Positions 46,561-60,500 of a stretch of DNA of 64,000 nucleotides are shown piece after piece. Both the position numbers and the translations under genes were made by a program. Positions within the stretch are counted from its first letter, which is position 1. Every line of letters starts with the position of its first letter. The notes under the pieces are model-generated. The model saw only the letters and a program-made list of their open reading frames with translations, did no database searches and had not been told where the DNA came from. Where the stretch lies: assembly GCA_963989385.1 (NCBI GenBank), contig OZ022511.1:558001-622000 (forward strand), read 5' to 3'. The stretch comes from Ctena decussata. Taxonomy: Eukaryota > Mollusca > Bivalvia > Lucinida > Lucinidae.

Positions 46561-49500
46561 CCATCTGAAACTTGGCATATATAAAGGCCATTAACATGTC
46601 TACATGCATGCACAATCTTATGTTAACTGATTGCATAACTTGCGAATTATAGGCCATCGAAATTTGTGTAAAGAAAAGTTTGTGCGACTTTAGCTCCCAA
46701 ACGGAATAAAAGCTAAAGCTGAAATAGCCTTGATTCTATTTCACTTATTTGTGTCTACACATGTATATGTTTTGCAGAGACTAAAAGCTCTTGAGAATGG
46801 AGAAAATGAGGTGTCATTTTTGCATTGGACCCTATGGGAAAATGCATTAAACGCCTAATGCTCCGACGTTCAGCGACCGATAACATCCATCTTTACACTG
46901 TAAACGGTAATTACATAGGTACATGCCTGGGGCAAATAACAGCGCAAATAATTGTCCATGTGCAGAGTAATAAAGGAGCAAACTTTTATGTATGGGCTGC
47001 AGTGGAAGTTATTCTTAAAAGGTGACTTTCACGAATCGTTCTGAAACTCTGCTAAAATTACAGATAATTCCCATATATTTCTTGGGAAAAAATCCCAGAA
47101 ATTCTCCTTTCTCCGTTGTCGAGATATTCGAGGGCAAAGTCGTGCAGTTTACGACTTCCAGGGGCTATAACTCGAAAACTAAAGAACGAGAATTTTTGGC
47201 ACATATGGTCAATTGAATGTTTATCCCAACCCTCTCATTTGGCACTAGTTTCAGCCCGAATTGTGCAAGTCACCTAAGGTCACGAATCGTCCCGAACGTG
47301 TAGCCCAAATTGTGAAAATTTCAAACCGCTACTGCTTGCTTGTATGAGTAGGTAGCCATCTGAAACTTAGCATATATAAAGGCCATTAACATGTCTACAG
47401 GCATGCACAATCTTATGTCAACTGATTGCATAACTTGCGAATTATAGGCCATTGAAATTTGTGTAAAGAAAAGTTTGTGCGACTTTAGCTCCCAAACGGA
47501 ATAAAAGCTAAAGCTGAAATAGCCTTCATTCTATTTCACTTATTTGTGTCTACACATGTATATGTTTTGCAGAGACTCAAAGCTCTTGAAAATGGAGAAA
47601 ATGAGGTGTCAATTTTGCATTGGACCCTATGGGAAAATGCATTAAACGCCTACTGCTCCGACGTTCAGCGACCGATAACATCCATCTTTACACTGTAAAC
47701 GGTAATTACATAGGTACATGCCTGGGGCAAATAACAGCGCAAATAATTGTCCATGTGCAGAGTAATAAAGGAGCAAACTTTTATGTATGGGCTGCAGTGG
47801 AAGTTATTCTTAAAAGGTGATTTTCACGAATCGTTCTGAAACTCTGCTAAAATTACAGATAATTCCCATATATTTCTTGGGAAAAAATCCCAGAAATTCT
47901 CCTTTCTCCGTTGTCGAGATATTCGAGGGCAAAGTCGTGCAGTTTACGACTTCCAGGGGCTATAACTCGAAAACTAAAGAACGAGAATTTTTGGCACATA
48001 TGGTCAATTGAATGTTTATCCCAACCCTCTCATTTGGCACTAGTTTCAGCCCGAATTGTGCAAGTCACCTAAGGTCACGAATCGTCCCGAACGTGTAGCC
48101 CAAATTGTGAAAATTTCAAACCGCTACTGCTTGCTTGTATGAGTAGGTAGCCATCTGAAACTTGGCATATATAAAGGCCATTAACATGTCTACATGCATG
48201 CACAATCTTATGTCAACTGATTGCATAACTTGCGAATTATAGGCCATCGAAATTTGTGTAAAGAAAAGTTTGTGCGACTTTAGCTCCCAAACGGAATAAA
48301 AGCTAAAGCTGAAATAGCCTTCATTCTATTTCACTTATTTGTGTCTACACATGTATATGTTTTGCAGAGACTCAAAGCTCTTGAAAATGGAGAAAATGAG
48401 GTGTCAATTTTGCATTGGACCCTATGGGAAAATGCATTAAACGCCTACTGCTCCGACGTTCAGCGACCGATAACATCCATCTTTACACTGTAAACGGTAA
48501 TTACATAGGTACATGCCTGGGGCAAATAACAGCGCAAATAATTGTCCATGTGCAGAGTAATAAAGGAGCAAACTTTTATGTATGGGCTGCAGTGGAAGTT
48601 ATTCTTAAAAGGTGACTTTCACGAATCGTTCTGAAACTCTGCTAAAATTACAGATAATTCCCATATATTTCTTGGGAAAAAATCCCAGAAATTCTCCTTT
48701 CTCCGTTGTCGAGATATTCGAGGGCAAAGTCGTGCAGTTTACGACTTCCAGGGGCTATAACTCGAAAACTAAAGAACGAGAATTTTGGCACATATGGTCA
48801 ATTGAATGTTTATCCCAACCCTCTCATTTGGCACTAGTTTCAGCCCGAATTGTGCAAGTCACCTAAGGTCACGAATCGTCCCGAACGTGTAGCCCAAATT
48901 GAGAAAATTTCAAACCGCTACTGCTTGCTTGTATGAGTAGGTAGCCATCTGAAACTTGGCATATATAAAGGCCATTAACATGTCTACATGCATGCACAAT
49001 CTTATGTCAACTGATTGCATAACTTGCGAATTATAGGCCATCGAAATTTGTGTAAAGAAAAGTTTGTGCGACTTTAGCTCCCAAACGGAATAAAAGCTAA
49101 AGCTGAAATAGCCTTCATTCTATTTCACTTATTTGTGTCTACACATGTATATGTTTTGCAGAGACTCAAAGCTCTTGAGAATGGAGAAAATGAGGTGTCA
49201 ATTTTGCATTGGACCCTATGGGAAAATGCATTAAACGCCTACTGCTCCGACGTTCAGCGACCGATAACATCCATCTTTACACTGTAAACGGTAATTACAT
49301 AGGTACATGCCTGGGGCAAATAACAGCGCAAATAATTGTCCATGTGCAGAGTAATAAAGGAGCAAACTTTTATATATGGGCTGCAGTGGAAGTTATTCTT
49401 AAAAGGTGATTTTCACGAATCGTTCTGAAACTCTGCTAAAATTACAGATAATTCCCATATATTTCTTGGGAAAAAATCCCAGAAATTCTCCTTTCTCCGT

Positions 49501-52500
49501 TGTCGAGATATACGAGGGCAAAGTCGTGCAGTTTACGACTTCCAGGGGCTATAACTCGAAAACTAAAGAACGAGAATTTTTGGCACATATGGTCAATTGA
49601 ATGTTTATCCCAACCCTCTCATTTGGCACTAGTTTCAGCCCGAATTGTGCAAGTCACCTAAGGTCACGAATCGTCCCGAACGTGTAGCCCAAATTGTGAA
49701 AATTTCAAACCGCTACTGCTTGCTTGTATGAGTAGGTAGCCATCTGAAACTTGGCATATATAAAGGCCATTAACATGTCTACAGGCATGCACAATCTTAT
49801 GTCAACTGATTGCATAACTTGCGAATTATAGGCCATTGAAATTTGTGTAAAGAAAAGTTTGTGCGACTTTAGCTCCCAAACGGAATAAAAGCTAAAGCTG
49901 AAATAGCCTTCATTCTATTTCACTTATTTGTGTCTACACATGTATATGTTTTGCAGAGACTCAAAGCTCTTGAAAATGGAGAAAATGAGGTGTCAATTTT
50001 GCATTGGACCCTATGGGAAAATGCATTAAACGCCTACTGCTCCGACGTTCAGCGACCGATAACATCCATCTTTACACTGTAAACGGTAATTACATAGGTA
50101 CATGCCTGGGGCAAATAACAGCGCAAATAATTGTCCATGTGCAGAGTAATAAAGGAGCAAACTTTTATGTATGGGCTGCAGTGGAAGTTATTCTTAAAAG
50201 GTGATTTTCACGAATCGTTCTGAAACTCTGCTAAAATTACAGATAATTCCCATATATTTCTTGGGAAAAAATCCCAGAAATTCTCCTTTCTCCGTTGTCG
50301 AGATATTCGAGGGCAAAGTCGTGCAGTTTACGACTTCCAGGGGCTATAACTCGAAAACTAAAGAACGAGAATTTTTGGCACATATGGTCAATTGAATGTT
50401 TATCCCAACCCTCTCATTTGGCACTAGTTTCAGCCCGAATTGTGCAAGTCACCTAAGGTCACGAATCGTCCCGAACGTGTAGCCCAAATTGTGAAAATTT
50501 CAAACCGCTACTGCTTGCTTGTATGAGTAGGTAGCCATCTGAAACTTGGCATATATAAAGGCCATTAACATGTCTACATGCAAGCACAATCTTATGTCAA
50601 CTGATTGCATAACTTGCGAATTATAGGCCATCGAAATTTGTGTAAAGAAAAGTTTGTGCGACTTTAGCTCCCAAACGGAATAAAAGCTAAAGCTGAAATA
50701 GCCTTTATTCTATTTCACTTATTTGTGTCTACACATGTATATGTTTTGCAGAGACTCAAAGCTCTTGAGAATGGAGAAAATGAGGTGTCAATTTTGCATT
50801 GGACCCTATGGGAAAATGCATTAAACGCCTACTGCTCCGACGTTCAGCGACCGATAACATCCATCTTTACACTGTAAACGGTAATTACATAGGTACATGC
50901 CTGGGGCAAATAACAGCGCAAATAATTGTCCATGTGCAGAGTAATAAAGGAGCAAACATTTATGTATGGGCTGCAGTGGAAGTTATTCTTAAAAGGTGAC
51001 TTTCACGAATCGTTCTGAAACTCTGCTAAAATTACAGATAATTCCCATATATTTCTTGGGAAAAAATCCCAGAAATTCTCCTTTCTCCGTTGTCGAGATA
51101 TTCGAGGGCAAAGTCGTGCAGTTTACGACTTCCAGGGGCTATAACTCGAAAACTAAAGAACGAGAATTTTGGCACATATGGTCAATTGAATGTTTATCCC
51201 AACCCTCTCATTTGGCACTAGTTTCAGCCCGAATTGTGCAAGTCACCTAAGGTCACGAATCGTCCCGAACGTGTAGCCCAAATTGAGAAAATTTCAAACC
51301 GCTACTGCTTGCTTGTATGAGTAGGTAGCCATCTGAAACTTGGCATATATAAAGGCCATTAACATGTCTACATGCATGCACAATCTTATGTCAACTGATT
51401 GCATAACTTGCGAATTATAGGCCATTGAAATTTGTGTAAAGAAAAGTTTGTGCGACTTTAGCTCCCAAACGGAATAAAAGCTAAAGCTGAAATAGCCTTC
51501 ATTCTATTTCACTTATTTGTGTCTACACATGTATATGTTTTGCAGAGACTCAAAGCTCTTGAGAATGGAGAAAATGAGGTGTCAATTTTGCATTGGACCC
51601 TATGGGAAAATGCATTAAACGCCTACTGCTTCGACGTTCAGCGACCGATAACATCCATCTTTACACTGTAAACGGTAATTACATAGGTACATGCCTGGGG
51701 CAAATAACAGCGCAAATAATTGTCCATGTGCAGAGTAATAAAGGAGCAAATTTTTATATATGGGCTGCAGTGGAAGTTATTCTTAAAAGGTGATTTTCAC
51801 GAATCGTTCTGAAACTCTGCTAAAATTACAGATAATTCCCATATATTTCTTGGGAAAAAATCCCAGAAATTCTCCTTTCTCCGTTGTCGAGATATACGAG
51901 GGCAAAGTCGTGCAGTTTACGACTTCCAGGGGCTATAACTCGAAAACTAAAGAACGAGAATTTTTGGCACATATGGTCAATTGAATGTTTATCCCAACCC
52001 TCTCATTTGGCACTAGTTTCAGCCCGAATTGTGCAAGTCACCTAAGGTCACGAATCGTCGCGAACGTGTAGCCCAAATTGTGAAAATTTCAAACCGCTAC
52101 TGCTTGCTTGTATGAGTAGGTAGCCATCTGAAACTTGGCATATATAAAGGCCATTAACATGTCTACATGCATGCACAATCTTATGTCAACTGATTGCATA
52201 ACTTGCGAATTATAGGCCATCGAAATTTGTGTAAAGAAAAGTTTGTGCGACTTTAGCTCCCAAACGGAATAAAAGCTAAAGCTGAAATAGCCTTCATTCT
52301 ATTTCACTTATTTGTGTCTACACATGTATATGTTTTGCAGAGACTCAAAGCTCTTGAGAATGGAGAAAATGAGGTGTCAATTTTGCATTGGACCCTATGG
52401 GAAAATGCATTAAACGCCTACTGCTCCGACGTTCAGCGACCGATAACATCCATCTTTACACTGTAAACGGTAATTACATAGGTACATGCCTGGGGCAAAT

Positions 52501-54510
52501 AACAGCGCAAATAATTGTCCATGTGCAGAGTAATAAAGGAGCAAACTTTTATGTATGGGCTGCAGTGGAAGTTATTCTTAAAAGGTGACTTTCACGAATC
52601 GTTCTGAAACTCTGCTAAAATTACAGATAATTCCCATATATTTCTTGGGAAAAAATCCCAGAAATTCTCCTTTCTCCGTTGTCGAGATATTCGAGGGCAA
52701 AGTCGTGCAGTTTACGACTTCCATGGGCTATAACTCGAAAACGAAAGAACGAGAATTTTTGGCACATATGGTCAATTGAATGTTTATCCCAACCCTCTCA
52801 TTTGGCACTAGTTTCAGCCCGAATTGTGCAAGTCACCTAAGGTCACGAATCGTCCCGAACGTGTAGCCCAAATTGTGAAAATTTCAAACCGCTACTGCTT
52901 GCTTGTATGAGTAGGTAGCCATCTGAAACTTGGCATATATAAAGGCCATTAACATGTCTACATGCATGCACAATCTTATGTTAACTGATTGCATAACTTG
53001 CGAATTATAGGCCATCGAAATTTGTGTAAAGAAAAGTTTGTGCGACTTTAGCTCCCAAACGGAATAAAAGCTAAAGCTGAAATAGCCTTGATTCTATTTC
53101 ACTTATTTGTGTCTACACATGTATATGTTTTGCAGAGACTAAAAGCTCTTGAGAATGGAGAAAATGAGGTGTCATTTTTGCATTGGACCCTATGGGAAAA
53201 TGCATTAAACGCCTAATGCTCCGACGTTCAGCGACCGATAACATCCATCTTTACACTGTAAACGGTAATTACATAGGTACATGCCTGGGGCAAATAACAG
53301 CGCAAATAATTGTCCATGTGCAGAGTAATAAAGGAGCAAACTTTTATGTATGGGCTGCAGTGGAAGTTATTCTTAAAAGGTGACTTTCACGAATCGGTCT
53401 GAAACTCTGCTAAAATTACAGATAATTCCCATATATTTCTTGGGAAAAAATCCCAGAAATTCTCCTTTCTCCGTTGTCGAGATATTCGAGGGCAAAGTCG
53501 TGCAGTTTACGACTTCCAGGGGCTATAACTCGAAAACTAAAGAACGAGAATTTTTGGCACATATGGTCAATTGAATGTTTATCCCAACCCTCTCATTTGG
53601 CACTAGTTTCAGCCCGAATTGTGCAAGTCACCTAAGGTCACGAATTGTCCCGAACGTGTAGCCCAAATTGTGAAAATTTCAAACCGCTACTGCTTGCTTG
53701 TATGAGTAGGTAGCCATCTGAAACTTGGCATATATAAAGGCCATTAAGATGTCTACATGCATGCACAATCTTATGTCAACTGATTGCATAACTTGCGAAT
53801 TATAGGCCATTGAAATTTGTGTAAAGAAAAGTTTGTGCGACTTTAGCTCCCAAACGGAATAAAAGCTAAAGCTGAAACAGCCTTCATTCTATTTTACTTA
53901 TTTGTGTCTACACATGTATATGTTTTGCAGAGACTCAAAGCTCTTGAGAATGGAGAAAATGAGGTGTCAATTTTGCATTGGACCCTATGGGAAAATGCAT
54001 TAAACGCCTACTGCTCCGACGTTCAGCGACCGATAACATCCATCTTTACACTGTAAACGGTAATTACATAGGTACATGCCTGGGGCAAATAACAGCGCAA
54101 ATAATTGTCCATGTGCAGAGTAATAAAGGAGCAAACTTTTATGTATGGGCTGCAGTGGAAGTTATTCTTAAAAGGTGACTTTCACGAATCGTTCTGAAAC
54201 TCTGCTAAAATTACAGATAATTCCCATATATTTCTTGGGAAAAAATCCCAGAAATTCTCCTTTCTCCGTTGTCGAGATATTCGAGGGCAAAGTCGTGCAG
54301 TTTACGACTTCCAGGGGCTATAACTCGAAAACTAAAGAACGAGAATTTTTGGCACATATGGTCAATTGAATGTTTATCCCAACCCTCTCATTTGGCACTA
54401 GTTTCAGCCCGAATTGTGCAAGTCACCTAAGGTCACGAATCGTCGCGAACGTGTAGCCCAAATTGTGAAAATTTCAAACCGCTACTGCTTGCTTGTATGA
54501 GTAGGTAGCC
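46560..54510 (+). repeat. Ten-unit tandem duplication, copy 2
   Basis: This is the second copy, in perfect unit register with the first. The crossover point is bracketed by markers at about 46500 and 46619. Only a few differences from copy 1 were noticed: CTTGAAAATGG near 48380, CAAATTTTTAT near 51747, and CCATGGGCT near 52721, which puts Met in place of Arg in the 64-codon frame of unit 66. So few differences imply a recent event or ongoing conversion between the copies. A haplotype or assembly duplication cannot be excluded from sequence alone. Confidence 0.88.
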
Positions 54511-57500
54511 ATCTGATACTTGGCATATATAAAGGCCATTAACATGTCTACATGCATGCACAATCTTATGTCAACTGATTGCATAACTTGCGAATTATAG
54601 GCCATCGAAATTTGTGTAAAGAAAAGTTTGTGCGACTTTAGCTCCCAAACGGAATAAAAGCTAAAGCTGAAATAGCCTTCATTCTCTTTCACTTATTTGT
54701 GTCTACACATGTATATGTTTTGCAGAGACTCAAAGCTCTTGAGAATGGAGAAAATGAGGTGTCAATTTTGCATTGGACCCTATGGGAAAATGCATTAAAC
54801 GCCTACTGCTCCGACGTTCAGCGACCGATAACATCCATCTTTACACTGTAAACGGTAATTACATAGGTACATGCCTGGGGCAAATAACAGCGCAAATAAT
54901 TGTCCATGTGCAGAGTAATAAAGGAGCAAACTTTTATGTATGGGCTGCAGTGGAAGTTATTCTTAAAAGGTGACTTTCACGAATCGTTCTGAAACTCTGC
55001 TAAAATTACAGATAATTCCCATATATTTCTTGGGAAAAAATCCCAGAAATTCTCCTTTCTCCGTTGTCGAGATATTCGAGGGCAAAGTCGTGCAGTTTAC
55101 GACTTCCAGGGGCTATAACTCGAAAACTAAAGAACGAGAATTTTTGGCACATATGGTCAATTGAATGTTTATCCCAACCCTCTCATTTGGCACTAGTTTC
55201 AGCCCGAATTGTGCAAGTCACCTAAGGTCACGAATCGTCCCGAACGTGTAGCCCAAATTGTGAAAATTTCAAACCGCTACTGCTTGCTTGTATGAGTAGG
55301 TAGCCATCTGAAACTTGGCATATATAAAGACCATTAACATGTCTACATGCATGCACAATCTTATGTTAACTGATTGCATAACTTGCGAATTATAGGCCAT
55401 CGAAATTTGTGTAAAGAAAAGTTTGTGCGACTTTAGCTCCCAAACGGAATAAAAGCTAAAGCTGAAATAGCCTTCATTCTATTTCACTTATTTGTGTCTA
55501 CACATGTATATGTTTTGCAGAGACTCAAAGCTCTTGAGAATGGAGAAAATGAGGTGTCAATTTTGCATTGGACCCTATGGGAAAATGCATTAAACGCCTA
55601 CTGCTCCGACGTTCAGCGACCGATAACATCCATCTTTACACTGTAAACGGTAATTACATAGGTACATGCCTGGGGCAAATAACAGCGCAAATAATTGTCC
55701 ATGTGCAGAGTAATAAAGGAGCAAACTTTTATGTATGGGCTGCAGTGGAAGTTATTCTTAAAAGGTGACTTTCACGAATCGTTCTGAAACTCTGCTAAAA
55801 TTACAGATAATTCCCATATATTTCTTGGGAAAAAATCCCAGAAATTCTCCTTTCTCCGTTGTCGAGATATTCGAGGGCAAAGTCGTGCAGTTTACGACTT
55901 CCAGGGGCTATAACTCGAAAACTAAAGAACGAGAATTTTTGGCACATATGGTCAATTGAATGTTATCCCAACCCTCTCATTTGGCACTAGTTTCAGCCCG
56001 AATTGTGCAAGTCACCTAAGGTCACGAATCGTCCCGAACGTGTAGCCCAAATTGTGAAAATTTCAAACCGCTACTGCTTGCTTGTATGAGTAGGTAGCCA
56101 TCTGAAACTTGGCATATATAAAGGTCATTAACATGTCTACATGCATGCAAAATCTTATGTCAACTGATTGCATAACTTGCGAATTATAGGCCATCGAAAT
56201 TTGTGTAAAGAAAAGTTTGTGCGACTTTAGCTCCCAAACGGAATAAAAGCTAAAGCTGAAATAGCCTTGATTCTATTTCACTTATTTGTGTCTACACATG
56301 TATATGTTTTGCAGAGACTCAAAGCTCTTGAGAATGGAGAAAATGAGGTGTCAATTTTGCATTGGACCCTATGGGAAAATGCATTAAACGCCTACTGCTC
56401 CGACGTTCAGCGACCGATAACATCCATCTTTACACTGTAAACGGTAATTACATAGGTACATGCCTGGGGCAAATAACAGCGCAAATAATTGTCCATGTGC
56501 AGAGTAATAAAGGAGCAAACTTTTATGTATGGGCTGCAGTGGAAGTTATTCTTAAAAGGTGACTTCCACGAATCGTTCTGAAACTCTGCTAAAATTACAG
56601 ATAATTCCCATATATTTCTTGGGAAAAAATCCCAGAAATTCTCCTTTCTCCGTTGTCGAGATATTCGAGGGCAAAGTCGTGCAGTTTACGACTTCCAGGG
56701 GCTATAACTCGAAAACTAAAGAACGAGAATTTTTGGCACATATGGTCAATTGAATGTTTATCCCAACCCTCTCATTTGGCACTAGTTTCAGCTCGAATTG
56801 TGCAAGTCACCTAAGGTCACGAATCGTCCCGAACGTGTAGCCCAAATTGTGAAAATTTCAAACCGCTACTGCTTGCTTGTATGAGTAGGTAGCCATCTGA
56901 AACTTGGCATATATAAAGGCCATTAACATGTCTACATGCATGCACAATCTTATGTCAACTGATTGCATAACTTGCGAATTATAGGTCATCGAAATTTGTG
57001 TAAAGAAAAGTTTGTGCGACTTTAGCTCCCAAACGGAATAAAAGCTAAAGCTGAAATAGCCTTCATTCTATTTCACTTATTTGTGTCTACACATGTATAT
57101 GTTTTGCAGAGACTCAAAGCTCTTGAAAATGGAGAAAATGAGGTGTCAATTTTGCATTGGACCCTATGGGAAAATGCATTAAACGCCTACTGCTCCGACG
57201 TTCAGCGACCGATAACATCCATCTTTACACTGTAAACGGTAATTACATAGGTACATGCCTGGGGCAAATAACAGCGCAAATAATTGTCCATGTGCAGAGT
57301 AATAAAGGAGCAAAGTTTTATGTATGGGCTGCAGTGGAAGTTATTCTTAAAAGGTGACTTTCAAGAATCGTTCTGAAACCCTGCTAAAATTACAGATAAT
57401 TCCCATATATTTCTTGGGAAAAAATCCCAGAAATTCTCCTTTCTCTGTTGTCGAGATATTCGAGGGCAAAGTCGTGCAGTTTACGACTTCCAGGGGCTAT

Positions 57501-60500
57501 AACTCGAAAACTAAAGGACGAGAATTTTTGGCACATATGGTCAATTGAATGTTTATCCCAACCCTCTCATTTGGCACTAGTTTCAGCCCGAATTGTGCAA
57601 GTCACCTAAGGTCACGAATCGTCCCGAACGTGTAGCCCAAATTGTGAAAATTTAAAACCGCTACTGCTTGCTTGTATGAGTAGGTAGCAATCTGAAACTT
57701 GGCATATATAAAGGCCATTAACATGTCTACATGCATGCACAATCTTATGTCAACTGATTGCATAACTTGCGAATTATAGGCCATCGAAATTTGTGTAAAG
57801 AAAAGTTTGTGCGACTTTAGCTCCCAAACGGAATAAAAGCTAAAGCTGAAATAGCCTTCATTCTATTTCACTTATTTGTGTCTACACATGTATATGTCTT
57901 GCAGAGACTCAAAGCTCTTGAGAATGGAGAAAATGAGGTGTCAATTTTGCCTTGGACCCTATGGGAAAATGCATTAAACGCCTAATGCTCCGACGTTCAG
58001 CGACCGATAACATCCATCTTTACACAGTAAACGGTAATTACATAGGTACATGAATGGGGCAAATAACAGCGCAAATAATTGTCCATGTGCAGAGTAATAA
58101 AGGAGCAAACTTTTATGTATGGGCTGCAGTGGAAGTTATTCTTAAAAGGTGACTTTCACGAATCGTTCTGAAACTCTGCTAAAATTACAGATAATTCCCA
58201 TATATTTCTTGGGAAAAAATCCCAGAAATTCTCCTTTCTCCGTTGTCGAGATATTCGAGAGCAAAGTCGTGCAGTTTACGACTTCCAGGGGCTATAACTC
58301 GAAAACTAAAGAACGAGAATTTTTGGCACATATGGTCAATTGAATGTTTATCCCAACCCTCTCATTTGGCACTAGTTTCAGCACGAATTGTGCAAGTCAC
58401 CTAAGGTCACGAATCGTCCCGAACGTGTAGCCCAAATTGTGAAAATTTCAAACCGCTACTGCTTGCTTGTATGAGTAGGTACCCATCTGAAACTTGGCAT
58501 ATATAAAGGCCATTAACATGTCTACATCCATGCACAATCTTATGTCAACTGATTGCATAACTTGCGAATTATAAGCCATCGAAATTTGTGTAAAGAAAAG
58601 TTTGTGCGACTTTAGCTCCCAAACGGAATAAAAGCTTAAGCTGAAATAGCCTTCATTCTATTTCACTTATTTGTGTCTACACAGGTATATGTTTTGCAGA
58701 GACTCAAAGCTCTTGAGAATGGAGAAAATGAGGTGTCAATTTTGCATTGGACCCTATGGGAAAATGCATTAAACGCCTACTGCTCCGACGTTCAGCGACC
58801 GATAACATCCATCTTTACACTGTAAACGGTAATTACATAGGTACATGCCTGGGGCAAATAACAGCGCAAATAATTGTCCATGTGCAGAGTAATAAAGGAG
58901 CAAACTTTTATGTATGGGCTGCAGTGGAAGTTATTCTTAAAAGGTGACTTTCACGAATCGTTCTGAAACTCTGCTAAAATTACAGATAATTCCCATATAT
59001 TTCTTGGGAAAAAATCCCAGAAATTCTCCTTTCTCCGTTGTCGAGATATTCGAGGGCAAAGTCGTGCAGTTTACGACTTCCAGGGGCTATAACTCGAAAA
59101 CTAAAGAACGAGAATTTTTGGCACATATGGTCAATTAAATGTTTATCCCAACCCTCTCATTTGGCACTAGTTTCAGCCCGAATTGTGCAAGTCACCTAAG
59201 GTCACGAATCGTCCCGAACGTGTAGCCCAAATTGTGAAAATTTCAAACCGCTACTGCTTGCTTGTATGAGTAGGTAGCCATCTGAAACTTGGCATATATA
59301 AAGGCCATTTACATGTCTACATGCTTGCACAATCTTATGTCAACTGATTGCATAACTTGCGAATTATAGGCCATCGAAATTTGTGTAAAGAAAAGGTTTG
59401 TGCGACTTTAGCTCCCAAACGGAATAAAAGCTAAAGCTGAAATAGCCTTCAGTCTATTTCACTTATTTGTGTCTACACATGTATATGTTTTGCAGAGACT
59501 CAAAGCTCTTGAGAATGGAGAAAATGAGGTGTCAATTTTGCATTGGACCCTATGGGAAAATGCATTAAACGCCTACTGCTCCGACGTTCAGCGACCGATA
59601 ACATCCATCTTTACACTGTAAACGGTAATTACATAGGTACATGCCTGGGGCAAATAACAGCGCAAATAATTGTCCATGTGCAGAGTAATAAAGGAGCAAA
59701 CTTTTATGTATGGGCTGCAGTGGAAGTTATTCTTAAAAGGTGACTTTCACGAATCGTTCTGAAACTCTGCTAAAATTACAGATAATTCCCATATATTTCT
59801 TGGGAAAAAATCCCAGAAATTCTCCTTTCTCCGTTGTCGAGATATTCGAGGGCAAAGTCGTGCAGTTTACGACTTCCAGGGGCTATAACTCGAAAACTAA
59901 AGAACGAGAATTTTTGGCACATATGGTCAATTGAATGTTTATCCCAACCCTCTCATTTGGCACTAGTTTCAGCCCGAATTGTGCAAGTCACCTAAGGTCA
60001 CGAATCGTCCCGAACGTGTAGCCCAAATTGTGAAAATTTCAAACCGCTACTGCTTGCTTGTATGAGTAGGTAGCCATCTGAAACTTGGCATATATAAAGG
60101 CCATTTACATGTCTACATGCATGCACAATCTTATGTCAACTGATTGCATAACTTGCGAATTATAGGCCATCGAAATTTGTGTAAAGAAAAGGTTTGTGCG
60201 ACTTTAGCTCCCAAACGGAATAAAAGCTAAAGCTGAAATAGCCTTCAGTCTATTTCACTTATTTGTGTCTACACATGTATATGTTTTGCAGAGACTCAAA
60301 GCTCTTGAGAATGGAGAAAATGAGGTGTCAATTTTGCATTGGACCCTATGGGAAAATGCATTAAACGCCTACTGCTCCGACGTTCAGCGACCGATAACAT
60401 CCATCTTTACACTGTAAACGGTAATTACATAGGTACATGCCTGGGGCAAATAACAGCGCAAATAATTGTCCATGTGCAGAGTAATAAAGGAGCAAACTTT

